Below are positions 11,385-22,576 of a stretch of 64,000 nt of DNA, in pieces. The DNA comes from Pseudocercospora fijiensis CIRAD86. Lineage: Eukaryota > Ascomycota > Dothideomycetes > Mycosphaerellales > Mycosphaerellaceae. Where the stretch lies: contig NW_006921538.1 in assembly GCF_000340215.1 (NCBI RefSeq), forward strand, positions 992,001 to 1,056,000, given 5' to 3'. Position 1 is the stretch's first letter. Each line of letters starts with the position of its first letter. A program made the position numbers and the translations under genes. Under the pieces are notes generated by a model, which was given only the letters and a program-made list of their open reading frames with translations, was not told the DNA's origin and searched no databases.

Positions 11385-12938
11385 TCACACCCCCCTCACC
11401 CACGTCGTCCCAGTCTTAATATCCCCATACCACGCCACAAAAATATCTCGAATATAATTACTTCTCGGAAGCCACTGCCCCCGATCCCCAGTTTTGGGAA
11501 GCACACTGGCACCTTTGGTAACATAAGTGCTATTGAGTCGCAAAAGACTCGTTTCCTTCACATGCTCACGATCCCACTGCGTCCGATGCGGCGTAACCTC
11601 CACCACCCCTTCCTTCTTCATTTGATTGATCTGTCGCGTGATCGTTTGAGCCGTAGCATCCGCCCCAAGGGTCCAACTCGCATCAACGTATCCCACGACG
11701 AAAGCCAAATTCGGGAGATCTTCGAGCATGACGCCTTTCCAGACGTATTTGTCGGGCACGGTGTAGGGTGTGCCGTCGACGGAGATGGACATTTTCCCTG
11801 CGAAGGCGAGTTTGAGGCCTGTGGCTGTGACTATGATGTCGGCGTAGAGTTCTTGGCCGTTGTTGAGGAGGATGGTGTTGGAGGTCATGTCTTTGATGGT
11901 GGCGGTTACGATGGAGGATTTTCCGGCGCGGATGGATTTGTAGTAGTCGCCGTCGGGACACATGCACATGCGTTGTTCCCAGGGGCGGTATTTTGGGGTG
12001 AAGTGGGGGTCGCGCGGGACGGAGGAGGGGAGTTGTTTTTCTGTGAGTTTGTGGAGAAGTTTTCGCATTTTTTCGGGGTACCAGGCGGAGTATCTTGTCA
12101 TGATCAAGGGCATTATGATCCATTTGAGGCGGATCAGGGCGCTTTGGATGGATTTGGACCAGAAGAACCATGCTCGCAGGAGCTTTTCCAGGCCGTCTTC
12201 TGAGGGGACGGCGAGGACGTATGAGGGGGATCGCTGGAGTTGGGTGACGTGTTTGGCGGTTTGTGCCATGACTGGGGCGACTGTGATGGCGGTGGCGCCG
12301 GAGCCGATGATGACTACTTCCTTGTCGGTGTAGTCGAGGTCTTCTGGCCAGAACTGTGGGTGGACGACTTGGCCCTTGAACTTGTCGATGCCTGGGATGT
12401 CTGCTTGGAGAGGGGTGGAGTAGTCGTAGTAGCCGGTGCAGAGGAGCATGTAGCGAGCCTTGAAAGTCTTCTGCTTCTCGCCATTGACCGTCGCCTCGAG
12501 CGTCCACGTGTTCTGTGATGAGCTGTAGTTGGCCGCGGTGACCATGGTATTGTACTGGATCTTCTTGTCAATGCCAAACACGGCGGCAGATTCCTTGACA
12601 TAGTTGAGAATGAGATCGCCTTGCGCGATGGCGTTCTTGTCGGTCCACGGCCTCCAAGGGAAGCCAAAAGTGTACAGATCGGAGTCAGAGCGAATGCCTG
12701 CATGAACGAAGCACGGTCAGCACTCCATCTTCAGGCGCGCGGGACATGTGGGGTGTTACTCACCTGGATATTTGAACAAGCTCCAGGTCCCGCCCATCTC
12801 CGCGCGGCCCTCCAGAATGGCATACTTGAGGTTTGGACATCTCTCTTGGAGGCGATATCCAAAGTTGATGCCTGAGATGCCAGCGCCGACGACAATCACA
12901 TCATAGCTGTTGTCGCCTGGAAGCGGTTGCCACGCCAT
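11385..12938 (-). CDS. Flavin-containing / Baeyer-Villiger-type monooxygenase
   Basis: Two exons, 12938-12764 and 12697-11385, give 495 residues. The 66-bp intron has GTGAGT and CAG borders and leaves the frame intact at the GG-T-W...YPG-IRSDSD region. The predicted enzyme uses FAD, NADPH and O2 to insert oxygen into a substrate. The FAD Rossmann motif is VVGAGISG near residue 15 and GGTW follows. The Baeyer-Villiger fingerprint FxGxxxHxxxWP is present as FKGQVVHPQFWP. The NADPH-binding GxGxxA is IIGSGATA. Length is typical for the class (about 480-550). The start at 12938 is the Met just before the FAD fold; longer upstream readings are non-coding. The substrate cannot be predicted. It may act with an accessory or degradative pathway, but the neighbours do not form an obvious biosynthetic cluster. 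Confidence 0.9.
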
Positions 12939-13548
12939 GTTGGTGGAAGTGCACAGATGGAGTATGGTGCAGGCAGAAAAGGGACAAGGTGAGCGACGGA
13001 TATATACCATCCACATCCATCGCCGCGGACGCGCACCCGTCGCCTCCCTTCCATCATCATAGAGTGCGAGGCGAGGAGAGCACAAAAGAAGTTGAAGATG
13101 CTTCGCCGAGGCAAGTGCGAAGCAGCCAATGATCGTCGTGCCCACCACTTTTGCACGTGGAATCTCCGCCTTCGACTTTCAAGGGGCGAAACTCTATCTG
13201 GAGTACACATCTACCCAAACAATACCGAGGTCATCATCAATGCGATGTTTTTGCTGCTGTAAGAGGGTGGATGCCTAAGGTGCGAGTGCGAGAGCGATGC
13301 ATCAAATCGGATGCGTACTAGTATTGTCCCCGACCGACCGCAATACACAACATCAGCCGCTGAGGTCTCTGTGAAAGGCAAGCGTCGCGCCTGCAATCAC
13401 ACCCGACTTCTTCTTCGCCGTCATCATCGCATGACCTCAGCCACCATGTTGTACAGTACGATCTCGATAACGAGGCTGCATTGATTTGGCTGATACATAT
13501 ACATGCTGTCGTATACCATGTCTCTTCCACACCCAAACCCCACTTCCT
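12939..13548. other. Intergenic, monooxygenase to GH76
   Basis: This normal-composition sequence upstream of the monooxygenase and downstream of the GH76 gene contains no supported gene. It must hold the monooxygenase promoter; no clear element was identified. Confidence 0.6.
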
Positions 13549-14763
13549 CTACGTCGCCAGTGACGCAACCAGACAATCCATAGCACTGCTCTGCGTAGAA
13601 GCATTGCCAGGCGGGACAAAAGACGACCAGCGGACACTAAGCGTGCTCCCTCGCCGATCATTCGCCCAGATGCTATTCGCATTGGTATCCAAGAAGTTGG
13701 CATAGCGCGCCTTCGGACTAGCGGTGTGCAATTTCTGCAAATTGCGAACAAAGACGCCTTTGAACTGCGTCCCGTCAGCGCCACAGTCGGGTTCGCATGG
13801 GTCTTGGAGAATGCCATTTGGAGCCAGAGCCGCGATGGCAGCGTCTGCGATTTTCTGTGCAGTCGCGATATAGGATGTGTCCTTCGTGGCCTTGCTGAGC
13901 TCCACCAGACCGCCAAGGACCACGCCTTGGTTGTAAGACCATACGGTCCCTCCATTGTTCTGGCAAGTCTGCTGGTTCAGACCGTCGTTGATCGTGTTCT
14001 GAGCATTGATCATGCCCGTACCCTTGAACCAAGCCCACTGCTGCTTCGAAATAGCAAGATAGTCGGTTTTGCTGCTTGGAGCTCGGTTCGCCAAAGATGC
14101 CGCCACGCTGAGGAAGAGCTCGTTGGCGATCGCGTTGACATATGTCTGTGGCCGATCCCACCAGATCCCTCCCCTGCCCCCGGAGTTGGTACTGCAATTC
14201 GTCTTTCCAAATACAGCATTCATGTCATCGAAGATAGCCTCAGCTTGAGACAAATACTGCTGACTTTTGGTGAGATCGTACGCTGCAATCCACGCCAATG
14301 CCCACCAGCCCTCATCATCATAGTAGTCATTCAAGAACCCGCTCGTTTTTCGCGCCGGAGGCCGTCCATGCTTTTGTGACCAAGATGGGGGAAAGTACGG
14401 CCATTGATTGCCATAATAGCACTGCGGCAAGAAAGGTTGCGACTCTGTTCCTTGGACCTTGGTCATGTTCAGGTTGTACTGCTGTGCTTTGACGTGGGTG
14501 TTAGACAGAACTCCAGCGACCGAGCTCTTAACATTGCTGTCGATAGCGGCCAGATCCGTAATGACAGTCAAGCAATTCGCGCTGTTCCACCATCCGGTGC
14601 TCGGAATCCAAAGACCTGTGGACTGATTGTACCACGTTTGCAATTGCGTATACGCAGCTTCGGCATTGGCAAAAGTGACATCGCGAGACGTCAGGACTGA
14701 GCAGTTTGTCGTTGCCACCAGACCCGCCACTCCCAGCACGCGCTGCATCATTTTAGAAAACAT
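13549..14763 (-). CDS. Secreted GH76 endo-alpha-1,6-mannanase
   Basis: An intronless frame of 404 residues from the Met at 14763. That start is preferred over the one at 14811 because it is followed at once by a signal-peptide-like segment (VLGVAGLVATTNCSVL). Glycoside hydrolase family 76 cleaves alpha-1,6-linked mannan backbones of fungal cell walls and glycoproteins, or bacterial/plant-surface mannans. The catalytic Asp pair lies in YYDDEGWWALAWI, the family hallmark. GGIWWDRP and GTVWSYNQGV are further conserved aromatic-rich segments. No GPI-anchor tail is visible, so the enzyme is probably released or wall-bound rather than anchored like the Dcw1/Dfg5 branch. Length (about 400) is normal. 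It lies between the monooxygenase and the nested transposons and may serve wall remodelling or nutrient release. Confidence 0.9.
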   Translation of the reverse strand: MFSKMMQRVLGVAGLVATTNCSVLTSRDVTFANAEAAYTQLQTWYNQSTGLWIPSTGWWNSANCLTVITDLAAIDSNVKSSVAGVLSNTHVKAQQYNLNMTKVQGTESQPFLPQCYYGNQWPYFPPSWSQKHGRPPARKTSGFLNDYYDDEGWWALAWIAAYDLTKSQQYLSQAEAIFDDMNAVFGKTNCSTNSGGRGGIWWDRPQTYVNAIANELFLSVAASLANRAPSSKTDYLAISKQQWAWFKGTGMINAQNTINDGLNQQTCQNNGGTVWSYNQGVVLGGLVELSKATKDTSYIATAQKIADAAIAALAPNGILQDPCEPDCGADGTQFKGVFVRNLQKLHTASPKARYANFLDTNANSIWANDRRGSTLSVRWSSFVPPGNASTQSSAMDCLVASLAT

Positions 14764-15096
14764 CGTGACGAGCCTCCAGCGTTCGAGGCAAGCGTGGAGC
14801 GCCTCCGCCATCCCTTGCGGGACACTCTGGCCATCTTATAGCAAGAGATCGTCACGAAGGATGCACGTCAAATTCGTCGCGTGGTTCTTGATTCTTCGTC
14901 AGCTTAGACCGCTTTGCCAAAGCCAATGTTCTAAAAGAAGGTTCGGTAAGGTAGGCCATCCTGGGGTACTTGAGGTGGATCAGATCTGCTGCAGGTCTTA
15001 CTCTTTTCACTCGCGACTCTTCTGCAATGTAACATCGTCTTGGCGCAGATGGCACTCGATGTGCGCCACTTTGAGCAGCGAGGGCAGGTTTGTTGG
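14764..15096. other. GH76 upstream region up to transposon target site
   Basis: No gene is seen. The stretch should contain the GH76 promoter, and it ends at the 9-bp target site of the Mutator-like element. The original upstream sequence continues only after 25364, 10 kb away. Confidence 0.5.
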
Positions 15097-15105
15097 AGGC
15101 GGGAG
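15097..15105. repeat. MULE target-site duplication, left copy
   Basis: AGGCGGGAG directly outside the left TIR, identical to 25356-25364. Confidence 0.9.
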
Positions 15106-15419
15106 CCTGGCACTTATACCGAGCCCCAGCTGCCCGCCCGAGCCCTAGTACTAGCACCAATATGGAATCGCGTCTGTATCAATATCTCATGAATTACGTA
15201 GTGTTTCCGCCTAATACAGCGTATTTACGTTCTTAGTTGGTGTTGCTAATAGGCGCGTAGCGCGTTACCTAGGAAGGAATTCTACTCGAATCTACCGTAG
15301 ACCTAAAATTCGTATTTCTTCCCCCTTTTATAGTAGATTGCCTAGTAACTATCGAAATGGCTAAATCTCTATTATACGACGAGTTTCTCGATAATCTTAT
15401 CGCCGGTAGCGGTAACGAT

Positions 15420-15570
15420 ATAGTAGCGGCGGCGGCGGAAGACGCGCAATCGATAGATATAGTAGTAGAAGGCGCGCAATCGACGGCGGCGGCGGCGGCG
15501 GAAGACGCGCAATCGATAGATATAGTAGTAGAAGGCGCGCAATCGACAGCAGCGGCGGCGGCGGCGGCGG
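15420..15570. repeat. In-frame 63-bp duplication with GCG triplet runs
   Basis: Two copies of a unit encoding EDAQSIDIVVEGAQST, separated by runs of GCG (Ala) triplets, lie at the N-terminus of the MULE transposase. Both runs are pure GCG or nearly so. They are length-variable by nature. Confidence 0.75.
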
Positions 15571-16024
15571 CGGTAGATATTAAGTCGTAGAAGGAGGTCT
15601 AATTAGTCTTAGAGATACGTATTCGAGGTCGCAGTCGCTTACTAAGCTTTCCTCGCGAGCGTATATCGTTACCTAATAATAGATTAGTGTCGCTACGCCC
15701 TTAGAAGCACCTATTCTCGAAGAAGGCGCGCCGCCGTAGTCTAATACTACGAGAGGATAACTTTCCGTCTTATTAAGCGCTAGAAAGGTATATATAAGAA
15801 GAGTTTAGAAAGACGAAGGGGTACGAGTTTAAGGAGTAGAAGCTACGGAAGAATAGTAAAGGCATTAAATACCGCTATTTATATATATATAGTTGCTTTA
15901 GTTAGCCCGATAAACGTACCTAGAATACGACTTAGCGGAAGACAATAACTAAGAAGATAGGTTGTTAGTTCTACTTCTACGCTATTACTGTCGACTCTCT
16001 TAACCCTTCTAGTAGCTAGACTAT

Positions 16025-16370
16025 TGTTACGGTTACTCGCGACAGATCGTTAAGTGACTTCTTATTACGTATAAGCCGAGGCTTCTTTAGAGAGGCTAAT
16101 ATAAGCGGGAGGTAGAGACAGAATAATTAGTATAAAGGTAATTCTAATTAGTAAGTAAGTAATATAAGTTAAACGCCTCGAGCTATAAGGGCATTCCGGC
16201 GTTCCTAAATACAAAGGAGATATCTTATCTATAGTCGTAAGCGACGTAAGCGACGCTATCGCTCTCGACCGCTTCTATCGCTCCTAGTAAGATAGAGCGA
16301 TAGCTTAGCCTACTAGTCTTAGCGTCGCTCTAAGATTATGTAAGGACTCTAACTAATTAGATCCGTAATA
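16025..16370 (-). repeat. 3' LTR of the gypsy element
   Basis: 346 bp with TGTTACGG at the left edge and a RIP-altered terminal CCGTAATA at the right. In element orientation it is the 3' LTR. Confidence 0.93.
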
Positions 16371-16386
16371 CTATCCCCCTCCTTAA
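16371..16386 (-). other. Polypurine tract of the gypsy element
   Basis: On the minus strand AAGGAGGGGGATAG lies directly upstream of the 3' LTR. This is the expected position and composition for the plus-strand priming site. Confidence 0.75.
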
Positions 16387-16449
16387 GCGGGATAGTCCCT
16401 TATTCCGGAACTTTCTAATTCTAACTTCTTTACTATACTAAAGTTATTA

Positions 16450-17030
16450 AAGGACTTGTCTTCTCGTTAGCGTAAGGAAAATATCGCAAATAACATCCTT
16501 GCCGACTACCTCGAAATACCGATCCGCTGCTTTTATTGCAAATAGGCCGATAAATCCTATAAAGTCGATCTCCGTTCCGGTCGCTGCTCCGAGTACGCCC
16601 TATATAGCTAGTCCTATAATATACAAGTTACTCGTATAGAGTATAAAAAAATCCGGAAGGCGCGCCTAAAGATAGCTAAAGATCTCGAAGCGGCCGAAGA
16701 GAAGGAGGACCTCTTTACGCGGAAGCTTTTCGAGTACCGCGTAAAGGTCCGTCGCTTACGTAAGTCGTTGCGTATAAAGGAGGATCGGGAGATATAAGCT
16801 CTTAAGGCAGAGGAAGCCTCTATTTAATAGGCGGAGGAGCTCGAAAGAGAGCTAGGCTCTTCGCCTATAGAGCCGATAATATTCTCGTTACCTACTAACG
16901 AGCCGTTTCCCCTAGATAGCCGATTATAGATATCGCCTTATAACTAGAGTCGTCTAGATAGGACGTCCTAGCCTACCTCTAAAATTCCTAGTAGGAGTGC
17001 CGAGAGTCTAGTATCCTAAAGGTATATATT
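16450..17030 (+). pseudogene. Antisense zinc/coiled-coil accessory frame in the gypsy element
   Basis: Between the chromodomain end and the polypurine tract, the strand opposite to gag-pol carries a coherent frame. It includes ADYLEIPIRCFYC, then KVDLRSGRCSE, a segment of Cys-to-Tyr-altered positions, and a long Lys/Glu/Arg-rich coiled coil (KIRKARLKIAKDLEAAEEKE, then LRKSLRIKEDREI and AEELERELGSS). The few stops are TAG/TAA of RIP type. The C-x2-C...C-x2-C layout implies a small zinc module before the coiled coil. I believe similar frames exist in other fungal retroelements and genomes but cannot verify it here. Its function is unknown. Confidence 0.6.
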
Positions 17031-17114
17031 TTTAATATTTCCTATCTATTTTATCTTCTAGCTAGTTAGTCTAGTAGTATAATTCTTAGCTATAAAAGAC
17101 ATAGTTGCTAGGTA

Positions 17115-17225
17115 TGCTATTAGAGTCCCCGCTCCTCGAGCTATACTACCCTAGGTCGTTAAGAACTCTAAGGCGCTATAATCGATAGGGTCTAAGAGGT
17201 CGTAGGTTCAATTCCTATACTAGTT
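17115..17225 (+). other. tRNA-like sequence relic
   Basis: GGTTCAATTCC at 17205-17215 with flanking GTA/TAT pairs forms a good T-arm (B-box). A TAGGTCGTTAAG segment near 17153 could be a mutated A-box about 50 nt upstream. A proper acceptor stem is not seen, so this is at most a decayed tRNA-like fragment inside the retroelement. Confidence 0.25.
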
Positions 17226-17249
17226 ATTTCCTTTTTGTCCAGTTTTAAT

Positions 17250-20200
17250 ATTTTTTAATTATCTACTAACAGTTCTGTAGGTTTTCTTTTAGTTCCTAAG
17301 TGTTTTCTAAATGTAGGTATCCTTTCTATTTAACAAGGTATTTCTAACCTTGCTAATCTAGGATCTTTTCGACTTTAAACTTATTTTCTTCCTTAGGTTA
17401 GAAGTGAAATGTTTCTTAATACGGTGTTTCGGCGTCTGTAGGTTCTAGTATAGAGATATAGAATACTAGGTGGATTTTCGCGTCGTCCGGTAGTTTAAGT
17501 CGGTAATTAACTAGTCCTTTAGGCTTATTAATTAGAAATAGCCCGACTTTAACGTAGTCTAGTTTCTTAGTCGATCTCCGGGTTTTTAGATTCTTTGTTA
17601 GGAGGTAGACCTTATCCCCCTTTTTTAGCTAAGGTGCTATTTTTCGTTTAGCATTATATAGTCCCGTAATCTTTTCTTAAGACTCGGCAATTGCCCTTTG
17701 CAATTCTTTATGCACCTGCTTTAAGTCTTCTAAAGCGACTATCGCTTTATCCGCGTATAGATGCTATAAATACTGTTCCCCGAACAGCTGCGGATGTTTC
17801 CTAAAATTAGCGAAGAATAGTGTCTCTTTCGTAGTCTTAGATTGTTAGTTATTTAGTGCAAGTTGTGCTATAGGCAATAGCGATGCCTAATTGTTTTATA
17901 CGTAATTAACGTAGTGCCGTAAGTATACCTCTAAGGCCTAATTCTTGATTTCCGTTTAGCCGTCTGTCTATAGATAGTATACCGTTAATAGCTTGTGCTT
18001 AATTCTAAGTGTCGCTATAAGCGTCTTCTAGTAGTTTAACGTAAAGAGCTTGTCTCTGTCCGTAATATAGGTCTTTAGAAATCCGTAGTATCGTATAAGT
18101 CTATCTAGTACGAGGTATCCGAGTTGCTCTGCCGTACTTGCTTTATTAGCAGGAATGAAGTGTGCGTATTTCGTAAGCCTATCGACTATAATAAGTATTA
18201 TATCGTAGCTATATCCTATAACCGGATCCTTAGACTTCGGTAGTTTCGTAATAAAGTCTATTGTAACTTCGTCCTATAGTTTATCTAGTAGCCTCCTAAA
18301 TTGGATATATCTATATCTAGCGTGTCTATTAGCCTTGTTACGCTGACATTGTAGACATTTCTTAATATATTCTAGAACTCGTTGTCGTATATATAGGAAT
18401 CCGAAGCTTCGCTTAACTAGTTCTATTGTTTTTGAAACTCTAGGATGTCTATTTTCTAGTCCGTCGTAGTATTGTCGTATATACTCCGTAACTCGTTCCT
18501 TAGGTACTTAGTATTTCCTATGTTCGATTAGAAACTGTTCTTCTATGTCCTAAAGAACTCGTATAATATAGTTGAATTCTTTTGTATTAGCACTAAGGCT
18601 TCCGTCTTAGTTTGCTTTTAATATCTGCTACTGCACTAGTTCGTAACCCTCTATATAGTCGCTACGGCGGCTTAGTACGTCGGCTCGTCCGTTCTCGCGT
18701 CCTAGGGTATAGCGGATTTCGAACTTATACTGTCCTAGTAGCTCTAACTAGCGGGCCTGTCTTCGGGTTAGTACTTTAGTCGTAGTAAAGTAAGTTAGAT
18801 TCTTATAATTAGAAAGAATCGTAAGACTTAGTGCTCCTTCCGCGTATACTCGCTAGTGTTATAGTAATGCAACTATTGCAAGTAGCTCCTTATTATAGAT
18901 ATCGTAGTTCTGTTCCGCGGGTAACATCTTTCTCGAGTAATAGGCTACCGGGTATCGTTTCCCGTTATGCTCCTATATAAGGCATGCTCCTATAGCCCTA
19001 TCTAACGCGTCTGTTTCTATCTAGACCGCCTTATTCCTATCGAATAATCGTAGCGTTAGCGTAGAAACGCATTGCTTCTTTAGCTGTCTAAACGCTTCGT
19101 CTTCCTTCGTGCTCTAGTTCTATTTCTTGTCTTTCTTTATAAGCTCCGTAAGGGGTACCGCTGTCTTAGAGTAGCCCTCGATAAATTTTCTGTTATAATT
19201 AGCTAATCCTAGGAATGATTGTACGTCTTTAACGTATATAGGCGTTAGCTATTCCTGTATTAACTTGGTTTTTTCTAGATCGATCCTGATTCCTATAGTG
19301 CTAATAATAAATCCTAGGAATTTGACTTCCTTCTTATAGAATTCGCATTTCTTAGGTATAGTCTTAAATCCTACTTAAGTAAATCGTTCAAAGACGTCCT
19401 ATACTATTCGTATATAGTCCGCGAGAGCTCCCTTAGTATAGACTAAGATATCGTCTATATATACGATAACGTATATATCTAGAAGGTCTCGGAGGACTTC
19501 GTTTATAAGGTCTTGATATAACGCTAGGGCATTTATAAGTCCTATAGGCATAACCAAGAATTCGTAAAGCCTATATCTTATTCGGAATGCTGTTATCTAT
19601 TCGTATCTAGCTACTATACATATTGCGTAAAACGCATCGCGTAGGTCAATCTTCGTATACTAGTCTAATCTAGTTAATCGGTCTTGCATTTCTTCGATGT
19701 TTAGTAGTAGGTACCGATTCTTAATTGTAATGTCGTTAAGTCGTCTAAAATCGACTACTAGCCGTCCTTCGTCTAATCCGGCTTTCGGAACGAATATTAC
19801 TAGTAAGGCTGCCGAGGATGTCGACTTCCGTATCTAGCCTTTTTCTAATTTCTCTTTTAGCTACTTGTTTAGGGTTTTGAGCTCTTTCTTAGATATTACG
19901 TATAAGGGTCCCTATAGAGGCTCTTTCCTAGGCTGTAAGTGTATCTTATAATCCTATAGTTAGTGTTTAGGTAAGGCTACCTTGCCTCTCTCCTCTTTAA
20001 AGAGTCGCTTCTACTTACTATACTCTTTAGGAATGTCTAGGTCCGAGATTCTAGTTTTATTCTTCGATAGCGTATAACTTCTATCCTTCCCGTAATTATT
20101 ATTATAACCCTCCTAACCTAACGGTAGTGTCGATCCGGGTTGAATACGGTTCTCCGTAATTCCTATCGACGTAAACGTCTTACGAATCGCCCTGCGTTTG

Positions 20201-22500
20201 TTAATCTTATCTGCCTGCGAACGCTGCCGCTATATAGGTTAAATGCCGATTATACAGTCGCATTCCTTAAATATAAGTACTCCTTTTCTCTAGTCTACGA
20301 CTAGGTTATGCTTTCTTAACTAAGGTATACCTAATACAATATTATAACTAGCTATGTTAGTAATATCTAAGACAATCTCCTCGTAGTACTATTAGATAGC
20401 TAGTAGTAACGGTATCGTTTCTCGTTCTATACTAGGTAGCGGTAACCTATCTACTGCTATAAGTTTATACGCTCCTTCTCTTCTACTTCGGGTTGCGATC
20501 CCTCGGCTTTTAACGAATAATTCGGAGGCAAAGTTCCCGCTCGCTCCGGAATCTATTAATGTACTCGTCGGGTGCCCGTTAACGATAACTTTCGTACGGA
20601 AGACTGCTATTAATGCTTGAGCGCTTTCGGTATTAAGGAACTCTCTTAGAACGCTCTAATCTAGAGAGTTAGTCCGTTTCCCGACTAATTAGTAGCCTAA
20701 CGTTGTTCTAACTAGTTACGGATCCGTAGTTCTGCCGTTCGTGCTTCTTCGGCATATAATTTTTCCTCGAGGGTATCGTTATATATATCCCGTCCCTACG
20801 CTGCTATAGCCTTTCGGTATTGCTAATTTAATCGCTAGACCGTCTAACGTATATCTTAAGTAATAATCGTCCTTTCGTCGGGTAGGACGTATCCGTAGGG
20901 CGTAATTATACTTCCTATCGGTACTCGCTTCGTAATGAAGTTATAGTACGTATAGTCTATAGGTATCCGGGGGTAATTCTAGAATTTTGCCCGTAAGCTT
21001 ATCTAGAAATAATTAAATTGGATAGGATCGACCTTCCGTTGTCTATTAACCTTTAGAAACATTTCCTCGTATTTGCGTACTAGATATAAGGCGATTGTTC
21101 GCGCTACTATAGGTATATCTATTATAAACGTAAGGATCGTATCGTCGTTAATCCCGAATTCATCTTTACTTTCTTTATTCGTAGTTTCTTCCTCGGTATC
21201 TAGACTTCCTTCTAAATCTTCTTGCTGTTCCTCCTCTTGCTAAGGGGACTCCGGTACTTCTAGGATAGCTCCTAACTCCTCCCTAGGAGGGAATAAAGCT
21301 TCCGGATCTCGGTTTTCTTTATCGTCGGTATCTAAGCAAGATTTATTAATCGTTTCTTCTTCTAACTAGGATTTCGTATCTTCTCGTACGAGTCGCCTAA
21401 TCTAAGGGAAGAATCCTGCTTCTACTTTAGCAGAATAATGAATTTGGCATTAGTCGTCGTAACAGAATCTCTAGTAAAGGGTTCTATATACAGGTTCTTG
21501 TCGTCGTGCTATTATATAGATTTGTCGTAGCTCTTTCTTTACGACCTCTACGTAGGTCCTCGGCGCGTTATTAATAGAGTATAGCTCTACTACTATTCGG
21601 TAGCCTTCTCTGCCCGAGTCCTTTCGTTATATTATATTAAACTGTTCGCGTCGCACTATATTCTTACCGCGGCAGTTCTATACTATATAGCCTTCCTTGC
21701 TATACGTATAGCAAGTTAATCTTCCTGCTTTCTTAGGCGAACTCTTGCCTTTTCTTCCTTTAATTGCTCGACCCTTCTAGGTAGCGTCTAGCTCTATTAG
21801 TTGCGTACCGTAGTAGTTGTTCCCCTTTAGTTTATCGTAGGTACTATAGTTTCGTCTGTTATCGTATCTAGGAGTGTAACTAGCTTTTCTAGAAGTCTTA
21901 GAATCGTAACGTCGTTCTAAAGCTCGTTCGTAGAGCCTATCGTCGAGATCGATCGTAACCTTAACTAATGTTCCTATATTATCTATTTTTCTACCGTCGC
22001 GTATAAGCTCGTCTTTAACGTTATCCTTAAGACCTCGCCGATATATTATTATAAGAGCTTCGTTATCCTAATCCGTAAGTTAGGTATATTCCTAAAATTT
22101 AGCGGCGTAATCGGTATATAACCCCTTCTAAGTTAAGTGTTAGATAACCCTAACTGCGGTAGCAACTTCGTTAGAAGATCTAAAGACCTTCTTTATCGTA
22201 CGCTTAAGATTTTCGTAGCTTGCGAAGATTCTATCCGAATTGTCGGTCCCGTTGCTATCTAGATAGGTCCTAAGAAATAGTTTAACCTAATGCTAAGCCC
22301 TACCTCGTATAAACGTCGTTGCGAAGACTAGCTTTAAGTTATCTTAAACCTAGTTAAACATGAAATATATATCTATTTAGCTAACCTAGGTATCGAACTT
22401 GTCTCGGTCGCTATAATAAAAGTCTAGCTTTCCGATCTTAAGAGAATCGTTTCCGGTATAGGTTCCGAGTGCATTGCTAGCACTAGAGGTAGTACGTCGA
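17250..22500 (-). pseudogene. Gag-pol relic of the chromovirus
   Basis: Minus-strand readings show, in order: a mutated CCHC knuckle (CYTYSKEGYIV then NC, near 21670-21715); an aspartic protease core LIDSGASGNF near 20550; reverse transcriptase with [14 protein letters not shown] and the catalytic YIDDILVY near 19455; RNase H near 18640-19060 ([16 protein letters not shown]); and an integrase zinc-binding segment (CLQCQRN) with catalytic-core segments TIDFITKLP and ITDRDKLFT near 17950-18350. Last comes a chromodomain (KVEKILD...KYLVK-KGYLHLENT) near 17250-17375. Stops are TAG or TAA at positions where Trp or Gln is expected. The chromodomain would direct integration to heterochromatin-type histone marks. 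Frame limits are approximate because no long open frame survives. Confidence 0.9.
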
Positions 22501-22565
22501 GTACTGCCTATCTCGCTAGGGGCGGGAGTTCCCCTTCCGACTTGTAATAAGGCACTTATCCTAAG

Positions 22566-22574
22566 GGCGTTTAA
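22566..22574 (-). other. Candidate self-priming primer-binding site
   Basis: In element orientation the 5' LTR is followed by CT and then TTAAACGCC. This is not an obvious tRNA 3' end complement (no TGG start), but it is exactly complementary over 9 nt to GGCGTTTAA inside the same LTR (22721-22729 on the minus strand). Tf1-type elements prime reverse transcription from the folded 5' end of their own transcript in this way. The 2-nt spacing from the LTR fits. The role is inferred. Confidence 0.5.
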
Positions 22575-22576
22575 AG

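Noticed and set aside
11562..12518. Several plus-strand and alternative minus-strand frames
   Set aside because: All overlap the monooxygenase, whose motifs fix the true frame; the others are Gly/Val- or Arg/His-rich shadows.
13726..14379. 217-residue plus-strand frame
   Set aside because: Antisense to the GH76 catalytic region; no domain.
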